Of a stretch of 64,000 nt of DNA, positions 24,601-35,784 are shown one piece after another. Made by a program: the position numbers and the translations under genes. Positions within the stretch are counted from its first letter, which is position 1. Each line of letters opens with the position of its first letter. The stretch is taken from assembly GCA_001557505.1 (NCBI GenBank), contig LSAX01000004.1, positions 1,922,001 to 1,986,000 on the forward strand, written 5' to 3'. The DNA is from Reticulascus tulasneorum. Taxonomy: Eukaryota; Ascomycota; Sordariomycetes; Glomerellales; Reticulascaceae. The notes beneath the pieces were generated by a model. That model searched no databases, had not been told where the DNA came from, and saw nothing but the letters and a program-made list of their open reading frames with translations.

Positions 24601-25935
24601 GAGTGATTACATACAGATTACAGTAGGCACAAGTACAGTACGCACCAGTACGCTACGCAGAGATCCAACGAGGCAGGTGGATATCTGATTTTAATCAATG
24701 GGTAAAAAGCTTGGCTTGTTCGGCTGGTCTGGCTATTTTGCCCTATCCACTTCCCTCAGCTCCTTATTACACGAGAAATCTCACTGGGAGGATCCAGAGA
24801 TTCGGGACCCTTGAGCGCTATCTCTCCAGTACCGACGGCACAGGAACAGGACACACCACAGCCGGTGTTCGCCTCTTCTAACAGAGTCGAGCCGAACTCT
24901 TGGGGGCAATTGGGGAGCACCAGTTGGGCTGAGAGTGCTGGGTAACCCCTTCCAGAGATCGCCGTTGAAGCCCTTCAGTCACACACATCTCCGAGGTTAC
25001 ACAGCCGCCCTGAGCACTTTGACAATGAATGCCGCTTCTCCAGCCCTCTCGTGGTCCCTGCAGATTTTCGCCTCTTCCCCGTGTTTTCTCCCCATCTGAA
25101 AAAGGAATCAAAGCGTCGCCACAGAGAGTAATTGGATCCGCTACTAAGATTAGCCAAGTGGACTCGCCAAATCGTTTGACACCTGAATGAATGCTTGATC
25201 GCACAGCAGGTAGCGTCAATGGTCCCCCCGCGGAGACAAAAGAGAATAAAGACGATAGCAGAGCCATTGGGAGGATTGATGCCCAGATTGCCCAGCATAT
25301 GCCCAGATGCGCCGATTTTCTCAGCGCTCGTAAGATGGAGGAACATTCAAGGTAGGCCCCACGATGGAAAGGGGAGAGAGGAGGGTAACGATATGCATGC
25401 AATTTCTTTATTACTCCTCATTAGCCAGGGGGTGGGCCAGACTTAACCCTGGCTTCGCTCGTGGCGTATCTGCGGCTGTCAGTGAAAGCGAGGCTGTGGC
25501 CAATCCCAGTTGATGCTTTTCAACCCTTCATCCCATGTCAGACCCGCTAATGCAGCCAGGCCCTGCCAAAAATACGAAGCCAAGCGGCCCATATCGCCAG
25601 CGAAGCCTGCGCAAAGATCCACAATCGCGGTGGTCGCGACCTTTCTTTGACTACCGCTCCATGCACTTGAGCCCTTCTGGGGGTGCAAGTCCGCCCAAAT
25701 CACATGTACAATGCATGTTTTCCCCTTCGCAAGTGCGTAGCCCGGTATTGACCGTTGTGCCGGCTACCCAGCACCTCGGGCGCGATCTCACACAGACCGT
25801 TCGGTTGGTCTCTGATATACCCTCGTTCAGCCCTCCCATCTCTTCCTCTTCCTGCCTACCTACTCTCGTTACCTTCACCTAACCCTCTAGTCCCTTTGGC
25901 CCTCCCTCGTTCGCTTATGTGCCTTTGGTCTTTTC
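21663..25935. other. Long intergenic region, no gene seen
   Basis: About 4.3 kb without a supportable gene. Frames up to about 175 residues on the minus strand near 24.9-25.4 kb start without ATG and match nothing. No tandem repeat, transposon end or tRNA is seen. The last 200 nt is pyrimidine-rich and probably carries the peroxidase promoter. Confidence 0.45.
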
Positions 25936-25940
25936 TTTAA

Positions 25941-25946
25941 TATAAT
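25941..25946 (+). promoter_or_regulatory. TATA-like element of the peroxidase-WSC gene
   Basis: TATAAT about 96 nt before the ATG at 26037, preceded by T/C-rich blocks. Position fits a core promoter; this is inference. Confidence 0.35.
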
Positions 25947-26036
25947 CTTTGGTTAGTTCGTCTTGTCTCGGACTACCAACCACACTCGTTACACCTTAAT
26001 GATACTCTAATTCTCTGGGTTGGGAAGAAGCAAATA

Positions 26037-29000
26037 ATGAAGACCAGCGCGTCCCTGTTACTGGGCCTCCTCGGCCTGGTAGCTCATGTGGGAGCTGATC
26101 CGACATGGCCGTCCGAAATTGATGAGCTGGAGGAGATAATGTACCAGGTTTTTTCGTTTCGATCACGGAAGTTCGCCGACACGGTTTCCCCGTGTTCCAA
26201 CGAAGCCTCCGGCCCTGGACGACACAATGCCGCCGAGTGGTTGAGGACAGCCTTCCACGACATGTCGACGGCCAACACGGTGCAAGGATTTGGAGGTTTG
26301 GACGCCTCACTGCAGTACGAGCTCACCAATTCGGAGAATCTCGGCCCCGGGTTCGGAACCACAATGTCCTTTATGTCGCCTTATTTCTCGAGGAAGAGCA
26401 GCATGTCGGATCTGATCGCAATGGGCGTCTACACTTCGGTGCGATCCTGTGGAGGTCCGGTTGTCCCATTCCGGGCGGGACGGAGAGATGCTACGACTAG
26501 CGGAAACACCGGCGTTCCCCAGCCTCAGAACGAGATTGGCACATTCCGCAACCAGTTCGACCGAATGGGCTTCACGCCTCAGGAGATGATTCAGGTCACG
26601 GCATGCGGCCACACCATTGGCGGGGTCCACTCCAACGAGTTCCCGGACATTGTTCCAAAGGGATCCGCCCCGAATGAACAACAAGGTCTCGACGCCACCG
26701 ATGCCGTCTTCGACAACAAAGTCGTCACGGAATATCTGGACGGCACGACGACAAATCCATTGGTGGTGGGGCCAGCTGTCGCGATCAAGAAGCACTCGGA
26801 TTTCAAGGTGTTCAGCTCAGATGGCAACGTGACGATGCGTGCCATGGCAGACGCCACGGCCTTTAACAACGTGTGCAAGACCGTCCTGCAGAAGATGATC
26901 GACGTTGTCCCCCCAGGAGTCGCCCTCGGGACACCGATACTGCCTTATATGATCAAGCCAGTCAACCTGCAGCTCACTCTGGCTACTGGCGGTACTGTCC
27001 TCACGTTCACAGGCTATATCCGTGTTAAGACGACGGATCTGCCAGCCGCCAACATCGCCGGGCTGACCATCAACTACAAGAACCGAAACGGAGGCACGAC
27101 CTGTGGATCCGGCCCGTGCACCCTGAGTTTGACTGTCCAAGGAATTGGGAGGGGCTTTGATGATACCTTCGCCTTCTACCCAATCACCGCAAATCTCCCA
27201 GTCACCTCCGGAATCTCCTCGTTCACCGTCACCGTTCGAAAGACAGACGGCTCCAGCACCCTGTACGACAACAATGGCAGCGGCTACCCTATCCAGGACG
27301 GCATCTTGCTCCAGACGCCACAGAGCTGCCTTTTGCAGGGCACCGGGGCCACGACCATTGTGGCAGCAGTGCGAAACGACCGAGCAACACTGCCCGCCAA
27401 GGTTTTCATTTCGTACAAGGCCAAGCGCACCACCACCGTTGTGCCTTCGCTAAACAACGTCACTCTCGAGATGACCAAGGGAGACTGCGTCGGCAGCTAC
27501 ACGTTCTTCTCCGCCAGCTACACCATTCCGGGCCAGCTGAGCTTCGAGTCCTTCGTGGACGTCATCAGCGGCGACGGTGTCTCTGCCGTATCTGACAGCT
27601 TCAAGGACGTCAACGAGATTGGCGGAACTTGCCAGGCTTACACTCCCCCTGCCACGTGCGCTAGCGTCACCGTATCTAGCTCCTCCGTTGTCCCGACCTC
27701 AACCCGCACTTCCACCTCTTCCGTTGCCGTCAGCACGACTTCGAGCGCCGCGCCGACCGCCACTCTCGGGCACCAGCCCATCGTCGGCAAGTACTCATTC
27801 GTTGGCTGCCAGACAGAAGGCGACGGCGTTCGTGCTTTGAGCGGCGCAGCCACAGCAGCAGACGACATGACGCTTGAGAAGTGCGCCGCGTTCTGTTCAA
27901 CCTTCTTGTGGTTTGGCGTAGAATACGGTCGAGAATGCTACTGCGGCAACACGGTCGCGGCTTCATCCTTGCCTGCTCCTATCGGGGAATGCAACATGAT
28001 ATGCGCCGGCAGTCCATATCAATATTGTGGAGCTGGGAACAGACTAGACATGTATTCGTCAGGCGTTGCCACTTCTAGCACATTGAGTACCTCGACCAAG
28101 CCGGCGACGACGTCCTCCAGTACGACGAAGCCAAGCAGCTCATCTACGAAGCCTGCTAGCAGCACATCAACGCCTATTAGCACATCAACTTCAAAGGCAT
28201 CCAGCTCCACGGTTTCGAGCGCCACGGCGACTCCCACTCTCAGCCACCAGCCCACGGTCGGCAAGTATTCGTTCGTCGGCTGCCAGACGGAGGGGACCGG
28301 CGTTCGTGCTTTGAGCGGCGCAGCCACGGCAGCAGACGACATGACTCTTGAGAAGTGCGCCACCTTCTGTTCTGCCTACGCCTACTTTGGAGTAGAGTAC
28401 GGCCGAGAATGCTACTGCGGGAACACGGTCGCCGCTTCAGCCTTGCCTGCTCCGATTGGAGACTGCAATATGATATGTGCGGGTAGTCCATATCAATACT
28501 GTGGCGCAGGCAATCGTCTGGACTTATATAGCAGCCTTGTCTCCACTACCCTTGGGACATCGACTAAGCTGTCGACTTCTAGCACCACGAAGCCCGCTAC
28601 CAGCACCTCTACGTCGAAGCCTGCCAGCTCCACTGTTCCAAGCACGTCTTCAAAGCCAACTAGTACTTCGACCTCGAAGGCTTCCACCTCCACGGTCCCA
28701 ACCACCTCAAGCAAACCATCAAGCACAAGTAGGCCAACCACTTCCTCCAGATCCTCATCATCTACCAGAATCACAAGCACAAGCACTTTGAGATCCACCA
28801 GTTCCGTCAGAACTTCCACCACCTCCACTCGCTCCTCATCTACATCCAAGCCAACGTCAAGCACGAGATCTACGTCCACTAACACTTCCAAAGTCTCAAC
28901 CAGCACCACCAAGGTATCTACCTCAACCTCAACCGTGCCAACTCTGGCCCACAAGCCGACCGTGTCTCCGTACTCGCTCGTTGGCTGTTGGACTGAGGGT

Positions 29001-29570
29001 GTTGGCGTGCGAGCACTTAGCCAGAAGAGCTACGCCTCAGGCGATCTGATGACTCTGGAATCCTGCGCCACCTTCTGTTCGGCCTATAAGTTCTTTGGAG
29101 TAGAGTACGGGTCGGAATGCTACTGCGGCGACTACACTGCGGCGAGCAGCAAGAGCGCCCCGTTGACCGACTGCAGCATGACTTGCAGTGGGGACCCCTT
29201 TGAGTACTGCGGAGCGGGTTCTCGTTTGACCCTGTATCAAAAGGACGGCCCGGTGACGGGACCCAGCCAGCCCGCTACCATTGGTGCCTACAACTTCCTC
29301 GGTTGCCAGACCGAGACTACCATAGGCCCGAGAGCCTTGTCCGCCGCAACCACTTCGTCGGATAACATGACCAACGAAGTGTGCGCAGCATTCTGTGCTT
29401 CCTATTCCCACTTTGGAACGCAATACGGCAGGGAGTGTTATTGCGGGTCTGCTTTGTCTACCGAGTCCGTCGTCGCTCCAGTAACGGAGTGCTCGATGCT
29501 CTGCAGCGGCACAAGCAGTGAGTTCTGCGGCGGCGTAAGTCGTCTGAGTGTGTATCGCAAGACTCCATAG
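26037..29570 (+). CDS. Secreted haem peroxidase fused to four WSC domains
   Basis: One uninterrupted frame of 1177 residues. A signal peptide (MKTSASLLLGLLGLVAHVGA) leads into a plant-type/class II-like peroxidase domain. The distal helix EWLRTAFHDM has Arg70 and His74; the proximal helix TACGHTIGG has His192, so the haem pocket looks intact. A beta-rich region (about 300-540) with CGSGPCTLS follows. Then come four WSC domains (about 583-675, 740-832, 978-1068, 1083-1175), each with the GCxTEG, CATFC/CAAFC, ECYCG and QYCGAGNRL-type Cys pattern. They are joined by Ser/Thr-rich linkers, likely O-mannosylated, the longest at 833-975. WSC domains bind glycans or wall polymers, so the enzyme is probably held at a wall or plant/insect polymer. 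No GPI signal or membrane segment ends the protein. Confidence 0.92.
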   Translation: MKTSASLLLGLLGLVAHVGADPTWPSEIDELEEIMYQVFSFRSRKFADTVSPCSNEASGPGRHNAAEWLRTAFHDMSTANTVQGFGGLDASLQYELTNSENLGPGFGTTMSFMSPYFSRKSSMSDLIAMGVYTSVRSCGGPVVPFRAGRRDATTSGNTGVPQPQNEIGTFRNQFDRMGFTPQEMIQVTACGHTIGGVHSNEFPDIVPKGSAPNEQQGLDATDAVFDNKVVTEYLDGTTTNPLVVGPAVAIKKHSDFKVFSSDGNVTMRAMADATAFNNVCKTVLQKMIDVVPPGVALGTPILPYMIKPVNLQLTLATGGTVLTFTGYIRVKTTDLPAANIAGLTINYKNRNGGTTCGSGPCTLSLTVQGIGRGFDDTFAFYPITANLPVTSGISSFTVTVRKTDGSSTLYDNNGSGYPIQDGILLQTPQSCLLQGTGATTIVAAVRNDRATLPAKVFISYKAKRTTTVVPSLNNVTLEMTKGDCVGSYTFFSASYTIPGQLSFESFVDVISGDGVSAVSDSFKDVNEIGGTCQAYTPPATCASVTVSSSSVVPTSTRTSTSSVAVSTTSSAAPTATLGHQPIVGKYSFVGCQTEGDGVRALSGAATAADDMTLEKCAAFCSTFLWFGVEYGRECYCGNTVAASSLPAPIGECNMICAGSPYQYCGAGNRLDMYSSGVATSSTLSTSTKPATTSSSTTKPSSSSTKPASSTSTPISTSTSKASSSTVSSATATPTLSHQPTVGKYSFVGCQTEGTGVRALSGAATAADDMTLEKCATFCSAYAYFGVEYGRECYCGNTVAASALPAPIGDCNMICAGSPYQYCGAGNRLDLYSSLVSTTLGTSTKLSTSSTTKPATSTSTSKPASSTVPSTSSKPTSTSTSKASTSTVPTTSSKPSSTSRPTTSSRSSSSTRITSTSTLRSTSSVRTSTTSTRSSSTSKPTSSTRSTSTNTSKVSTSTTKVSTSTSTVPTLAHKPTVSPYSLVGCWTEGVGVRALSQKSYASGDLMTLESCATFCSAYKFFGVEYGSECYCGDYTAASSKSAPLTDCSMTCSGDPFEYCGAGSRLTLYQKDGPVTGPSQPATIGAYNFLGCQTETTIGPRALSAATTSSDNMTNEVCAAFCASYSHFGTQYGRECYCGSALSTESVVAPVTECSMLCSGTSSEFCGGVSRLSVYRKTP

Positions 29571-30527
29571 TAGAGTTGCTTCGCAGAGGCGGGCGGGAAT
29601 GATATTATGTAAATAGTTTCTTAATAATAATTAAATGGAAAGCCGATATATGACTACTCCTGACGACGGGTGTGCTGTAGTGGAATTTCGCGTGTAGTGA
29701 CTCGATTGCGCATACCTGCTGGTGTAACCTAAGGTAGGCTGGTCTTGTATGGCGATAACTTGACTCCCAACATTAAGGCTCGCGGGAGAGGTTGTTGGAG
29801 AATGCGAGCACGGCCAATGACCACAAGAAAAGGGCCACGAGAGAGCGGTAACTCACGCTAGCATGTTAGGGATGAGTTCCGAAGCAAGCTATTCTTTCCA
29901 TTAATGGAGCATATATGTATAAGAACTTAGGGTATTTAGTTCTACCTCGGGATACTATTGTAGGATGCTCAGTTAGACCATTACGGAAGGCATGGTTCTA
30001 GTTCTCATTTTTCAATCCAGACACTCCCTGTACTTGTTAGCCTACGCAAGGTATTCGTACTTAGCCATTACTATCAATGCTATTTACATGTTGTCCTTCC
30101 AGCTAGCTGCCTTCACAACTGGTGACGGAAAACGATGGAGTTGTCTGTCCCCACACCAAAATCTAAGTCACCATCCCGGATTAAGTTGACCTAAAATCCA
30201 AGTAGCTGTTCCCTCGAATATCGCAGTGAATGTCAAAGGCGAATATCTAAAAGAATATGTAGTGTGATGTGGAGTGGTTAAATACTACAGTACCTACATG
30301 CTGAGTTTCGTCGAAGAACACGAACTCACGTGCCTGGGGCCCACTAAAACGGAGCAGGACCTCACACCCCTGCAAGCTTGGAGTCGAGCTCTCATGCACC
30401 TCGTTAGCGAAAAATTTGAAGTCAGACCAGGCGACTCCTAGCTGAAAGTCTGTCCATTACGACCTTGACATTCTTTCATCTCCGCTCCCTCTGTCTTTGT
30501 TTTCCTCTCCTTTCACATATCCTCACG
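29571..30527. other. Intergenic, no gene seen
   Basis: 3' flank of the peroxidase gene, AT-rich around 29600-29650 and 29900-30300, and the promoter of tuf1. A CT-rich leader directly precedes the tuf1 ATG. Confidence 0.5.
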
Positions 30528-31987
30528 ATGTCTACATCATTGAGAACCATTGCGCCGTTCTTGCGGACGGCGCGGGCCTCCTTTCGACAAGGATCCGTGA
30601 GCCCCTTGCAGCACGTTCTGAAGAAGCCAAATGTTGCCCCCATCCTCAACGTCTATCGCACATATGCTACTTTCGAGAGAACGAAGCCTCATGTGAACAT
30701 TGGTATGCATTGAGCTTTCTGGAAGATGCATGCACGTTTGCTAACGGGGCTTGTAGGCACAATTGGCCACGTCGATCACGGAAAGGTAGCTTTGCTCAAA
30801 CTACCCGGAGGGTAGACAGCACTTGGCCATCCAGCTAACCACATTTCGAACAGACAACCCTATCAGCGGCCATCACAAAACGACAAGCAACCAAAGGCCT
30901 CGCGAATTTCCTGGAATATGGCGCCATTGACAAGGCTCCCGAGGAGCGGAAGCGTGGTATCACCATCTCCACGGCACATATCGAGTACTCCACCGATGCC
31001 CGACACTACTCTCACGTCGACTGCCCTGGCCACGCCGATTACATCAAAAACATGATTACTGGTGCTGCGAACATGGATGGCGCTATCATTGTCGTCGCCG
31101 CCTCGGACGGTCAGATGCCCCAAACGCGAGAGCATTTGCTCCTCGCTCGGCAAGTCGGTGTCCAGAGGATCGTCGTCTTCGTCAACAAGATCGATACCAT
31201 TGATGATCCGGAGATGTTGGAGCTTGTCGAGATGGAAATGCGTGAGCTCCTCAACACCTATGGCTTCGAGGGCGATGATACACCGGTCATTATGGGATCC
31301 GCCCTCTGCGCACTTAACGGCCAGAAGGAGGAAATCGGCACTGCAAAGATCGATGAGCTGCTCAATGCTGTGGACACGTGGATCCCCACGCCTGAGCGAG
31401 ACCTCGACAAGCCCTTCCTCATGTCTATTGAGGAAATCTTCTCCATTCCCGGCCGAGGAACCGTGGTCAGTGGCCGAGTCGAGCGAGGCACGCTGAAGAG
31501 GGATGCCGAGGTGGAGATCGTCGGCAAACTAAACGAGCCGATTAAGACCAAGGTTACCGACATCGAGACCTTCAAGAAGTCCTGCGAAGAGTCCCGTGCT
31601 GGCGATAATTCTGGTCTGCTAGTACGTGGTGTCCGTCGCGAGGACCTGAAGAGAGGAATGGTCGTTGCCAAGCCTGGTACCGTCACAGCGCATCAGGATT
31701 TCCTCTGCTCGCTCTATGTTCTCACAAAGGAGGAAGGTGGCCGACACACCGGTTTCCACGAGAACTACAAGCCGCAAATGTATCTCCGAACGTCCGACGA
31801 GTCTGTCAGCTTGATGTTCCCTGAGGGCACAGAGGATGCCTCTTCCAAGATCGTCATGCCCGGCGACAACGTTGAGATGGTGGCCCATCTACACAATCCC
31901 AATGCCATCGAGACTGGCCAGCGATTCAACGTCCGAGAAGGCGGCCGAACCGTCGCCACCGGTCTTATTACCCGCATCCTGAAGTAG
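30528..31987 (+). CDS. tuf1: Mitochondrial translation elongation factor Tu
   Basis: Three exons (30528-30702, 30757-30785, 30854-31987) give 445 residues. The first 50 residues are Arg/Ser-rich with no acid ([19 protein letters not shown]), a mitochondrial presequence. The GTPase has all G motifs: GHVDHGK (on the 29-nt exon 2), the [11 protein letters not shown] switch [21 protein letters not shown] and GSALCALNG. Domains 2 and 3 follow through to TGLITRILK. The protein delivers aminoacyl-tRNA to mitochondrial ribosomes. The small second exon encodes only the P-loop core, and intron 2 falls right after GK. Splice joins keep frame. Confidence 0.97.
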
Positions 31988-32605
31988 TCGGGCTGTCAAA
32001 CACCTGTGATCGAGATTTGAAAAGCATGGATTTGGCACGAGGTTACGGACAGTAAAGGAGAAACTGTACAAAGGGTTTTGTGTGGCTTCATGATCCCATG
32101 TACAACTAGCCAGCATTCGCTTTGAGCCCTCGTGCTCGCTGTACATTTGTCGTCTCTTGGGCTCAAAGATCTCCGCTCTACTTCACCCGCTGTTTTGAAT
32201 CATGTACTTTAGACGGAACGCAGTAATAGAACATTTACGTCACTTAACACTTGATTCTCCTCCGGGACAGGCGTGCTACATCATTGCGGAAAGGACAAAG
32301 TCACAATTCAAAGGGGCCAATCGGCAAACTGTTAACCACTCCCAAACTGGAGGCATCACGCCACGAAATCCAATCTCACACAGGGTTCTCACTGTACGTG
32401 CAGCTGCAAGGCCGTCGACTGAAGTTTCAATGCAGTTGGCATTGGTCTATCCTCAAGGGGGATGTTCAATAGATGCACGATCTTCCGAAAATTCGAAGCC
32501 GAAACTCCATGCCCTTAGAAGCCTCCTCCCTCTGAATGCTTTTTCTCAGGCCATCATGCCAAAATTCCGCCTCCACAGTCCCATCTTCGTCTTGATTCCT
32601 GACGT
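31988..32605. other. Convergent 3' region between tuf1 and rps29
   Basis: About 620 nt. A plus-strand frame of 160 codons from 32202 runs across the 3' end of rps29 in antisense; it has no family resemblance and is not annotated. Confidence 0.5.
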
Positions 32606-32909
32606 TTATCGGTACTGCCTCCTGTTAGCTCCTGCCGTTCGCCCTGATGACTCCCAGTCCCCAGTAGAGTTCGTACCTTGCTGAAGCCAATGTCCTTGGA
32701 CTTCTCTCGGAAGCACTGACGGCACAGGTTAAGGTCGTACTTGCGGATCAGACCAGCAGTGTGCTTGCAAACGCGGCTGTTACGCACAGAGGAGGTCAGC
32801 AATTCGTCACTTGTTTCCAGGGAGCTATTTCGGCGTTCTGTCCTTACCAGCAGCGGGAGCCCTTGCCGTAGTTTCGCGGGCGCGAGTTCCAGACACTCTC
32901 GTGAGACAT
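32606..32909 (-). CDS. rps29: Small-subunit ribosomal protein uS14 (S29)
   Basis: Three exons (32909-32848, 32776-32677, 32614-32606) give 56 residues, the exact eukaryotic size. The protein begins [19 protein letters not shown] and carries the zinc-binding CRVC...CRQC pair. The core [17 protein letters not shown] is nearly invariant. The final exon is only 9 nt (TAC CGA TAA), giving the family ending FSKYR. Both introns have clear borders (GTAAGG...CAG and GTACGA...GGCAG). Confidence 0.95.
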
Positions 32910-33406
32910 GGTTGCGGTATTTGCGCGGGCAGAGTGTGAGGATTTTGTTCGGTCGGAGACTGGTGGTGCTGTCGAAGTTTAGACACTTTCACTGGCGATG
33001 CTAATTTTTGTGTGGGATGGTCGTTTGCTGGGGCTGCCAACCCCAGCGTGAAAGTGGCTCGTGCATCTAACCGCACGTGACCTCACCGATAAGCCCAGAA
33101 AAGTGCCACGATAACGATAAGCGATAAGGGATGAAACCGCCACATTGGAAGCTGCTAACCAGGGGGGGCAAAGCTGTCAGTTAAGTGACGTTCGGGTGGT
33201 TGGAACCTGCAAAGTGGCATCTTGGATCTCCCCCAGCCCTGATTTCAAAGCAGCCCATTGACAACCCTCGCCTTCACCAAACCGTTTGGCTTTGAGTAGA
33301 CTTTATCACAGCTCTTTTGGTGTTGCAGACTATTCGATTTTTTTTACCTCCGTTTTTGTATACCCACTCCTGTTGCTGTCAGTCGCCGCTTTGCAGCACG
33401 CTTGCC
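32910..33406. promoter_or_regulatory. Bidirectional promoter region of rps29 and tigA
   Basis: About 500 nt separates the two divergent ATGs. The side next to tigA is T/C-rich. No specific regulatory element, such as a clear unfolded-protein-response site, could be assigned. Confidence 0.5.
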
Positions 33407-34584
33407 ATGGTTCTCCTCAAGAGCTTCCTAGTCGCTGGACTAGCCACTGCAGTTGCAGCCAAGTCTGCCGTACTGGACCTCATCCCATCCAACTTCGACA
33501 AGGTCGTTCTCAAGTCTGGGAAGCCCACTCTGGTGGAGTTCTTTGCTCCATGGTGCGGCCACTGCAAGACTCTCGCTCCCGTTTACGAGGAGCTTGCTAC
33601 CCACTTCGAGTCCGCCAAGGACAAGGTTCAGATCGCCAAAGTTGATGCTGATGCCGAGCGGGAACTGGGAAAGAGATTTGGCGTTCAGGGATTCCCAACT
33701 CTCAAGTGGTTCGATGGAAAGAGCGACAAGCCCACCGACTACAACGGTGGTCGCGATATCGAGTCTTTGACCAAGTTCATCACCGAGAAGACGAGCGTCA
33801 AGCCCAAGAAGAAGGCGGCAGCTCCCAGCAGTGTCGTCTACTTGAACGACAACACGTTCAACAAGGAGATTGGAGGCGACAAGCACGTCCTTGTGTCCTT
33901 TACCGCTCCTTGGTGTGGCCGTATGTCTTCCGCTCCCCCAATTCCTAAATAATAACAAGCTAACCCTGGTGACTGGCAGACTGCAAGACCCTTGCTCCAA
34001 TCTGGGAGACTCTCGCGGAGGACTTTTCCAGCGAACCCGATGTCTTGATTGCCAAGGTTGATGCCGAGGCCGAGAACAGCAAGGCTACCGCCTCAGACCA
34101 AGGTGTTTCGTCTTACCCCACGATCAAGTTCTTCCCCAAGGGCTCCAAAGAGCCAGTCTTGTACGAGGGCGGCAGGAACGAAGAGGACTTCATCGCATAT
34201 CTCAACGAGAAGGCTGGAACATACCGAGCGCCAGGTGGTGGTCTTACCGGTCTTGCTGGCACTATTGAGGCCCTGGACAAGATTGTTGCCAAGTACACTG
34301 GAGGCACCACCCTCTCTGAGGCCGCTGCGGAGGCACAGAAGGAAGCCACGAGCCTAAAGGAGCAGGCCCAGTACAAGTACGCCGAGTACTATGTCAGGGT
34401 CTTTGAGAAGCTCAACAAGAGCGACGGATATGCAGCCAAGGAACTTGCCCGCCTTGACGGCATCCTGTCGAAGGGAGGCCTTGCTCCTACTAAGCGGGAC
34501 GAGATCACCAGCAAGACGAACATCCTGAGGAAGTTCATCGAGAAGGCTGGCGAGAAGGTTGCAGATATTAAGGAAGAGCTGTAA
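33407..34584 (+). CDS. tigA: ER protein disulfide isomerase, TigA/ERp38 type
   Basis: Two exons (33407-33920, 33980-34584) give 372 residues. A signal peptide (MVLLKSFLVAGLATAVAA) precedes two thioredoxin domains, each with the active site APWCGHC (Cys near residues 50 and 170). The single intron splits the His codon of the second CGHC. A C-terminal all-helical ERp29c-like domain (about 255-370) contains TSLKEQAQYKYAEYYVRVFEKL. The order a-a'-ERp29c is that of Aspergillus TigA and Neurospora ERp38. It makes and reshuffles disulfides in secretory proteins. The C-terminus DIKEEL resembles a divergent HDEL-type retention signal, as in some TigA relatives. Confidence 0.95.
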
Positions 34585-34805
34585 ACAACTCGGCACTATA
34601 AATTGTAAAGACCTAGTACTGAGTTGGGGGGTCACAAAAGAGCAGAGCACACAGATACTGCTCAGGTTGTTTGGGCTTATGCATTCGTAGTGTTAGGGTG
34701 TTCAAGTACAAGTACATAAAAGCAATCCATCAAACTCCGTATGTCTTAACCATACCTTCGCTCAACATGGTATCCTCGGCTCCGTCGCCATTCTCATACA
34801 ATGCG

Positions 34806-35240
34806 TCAAGATGGTTTCGAAGAGCCTGCTTCCTTTTCCTTACTGGCAAGCAGGGCTGCCTCGAGGTTGTCCAAACGTCGCGCCATCTCATCCACTAAAT
34901 GGTTCAACACCCAGTCTCAAAGACTCAGGGATATCGGGTTCGGAAAACACTTACTTTTGGCGAAGATTTCACTAGAGACACCGGCAAACTTGTTGGAGAT
35001 GGTGTTCAGTAGTTCCTCCACTGCGGCGTTGACATCCCCTTTCGCATCTTCAGATGCCTGAAGTGAGTGTTAGTAAGCTTCCTGGCAACAGTAGGAGCAA
35101 CAAAAGTGAGACCCGTAGGTTCTCAAGTGCAGAGGTGCGGGCTTATTGAGGCAAGTTGCAGAGGAAGGCAATCATTGCAAACGACTTGTGCTACTCACGT
35201 TGGACTGGTTTGTGCTGGAGTCGGGGTTGTTGGTAGTCAT
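34806..35240 (-). CDS. Heat shock factor binding protein 1-like coiled coil
   Basis: Three exons (35240-35199, 35057-34955, 34894-34806) give 77 residues, the size of HSBP1 (76). After a short polar start, the core VNAAVEELLNTISNKFAG followed by SSEIFAKMDEMARRLDNLE forms the heptad-repeat helix of the family. HSBP1 binds the trimerisation region of heat shock factor in animals and also acts in WASH-complex assembly; the fungal role is not well defined. Exon junctions keep frame, and the donor GTGAGT follows exon 1. Confidence 0.87.
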
Positions 35241-35784
35241 TTTCGGCGCGATATGCTTAACGCAGTAAGCCTTTGAAGACTGTTCCTGAGAGGCGGTATA
35301 GTCGGGTATGTAATCGTAGTATGGAGAGAGCCGCTTTACTAGTGGTGAAGAAGTGGATGTGATTGTTTGTTCCACCTCTCCGTTCGAGAAGGTTGCGTCT
35401 GAGGTGAGGGTTGGTGGGGTTTAACGCGGCGGTCCCCCTGGAATTTTGGGGCCAACAGTGGCAGAGTGAAGGGTCCAGGTGCTGGAGCTATCCCGTGTCC
35501 CTGGTGCAGGCTGATTGGCCAGTGCAATTGGAGCTTTCCATGCGACCCTGATGTCGTCAGTCAGTAATTATGCTTTACTAAGGTACCTGACCTAAGGAAG
35601 CTCTCTTCCTCAATCTTTACCACACACGAGACGCCGTCTCCCTACTCCGAACATCTCCCAGCGAAACACGAAATACGAAATAGCCTCCAATCTCGCAGCT
35701 ATTATCTCCTCTTCAAGCGCTGCAAGCACCAACAGCCCCAGGGAATGATGACATCCTGGCTCCCATGACGGGCAAAGAGCCACC
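35241..35784. promoter_or_regulatory. Bidirectional promoter region of the HSBP1-like gene and tul1/dscA
   Basis: About 545 nt between divergent start codons. The half next to the E3 ligase gene is pyrimidine-rich. An upstream ATG at 35766 (TCCCATGACGGG) lies 19 nt before the real start in another frame. Confidence 0.45.

Noticed and set aside
24878..25402. 174-codon minus-strand frame with a hydrophobic patch
   Set aside because: Starts at a non-ATG codon, no homologue recognised, no splice or promoter support.
22000..26000. Possible biosynthetic gene cluster near the peroxidase
   Set aside because: No backbone enzyme, transporter or tailoring enzyme is present; the region is non-coding as far as I can see.
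26037..29570. Long alternative frames inside the peroxidase-WSC gene
   Set aside because: Shadows of the repetitive Ser/Thr and WSC coding; they lack signal peptides or domains.
32202..32684. 160-codon plus-strand frame after tuf1
   Set aside because: Overlaps rps29 exons in antisense, has mixed composition and matches nothing known.
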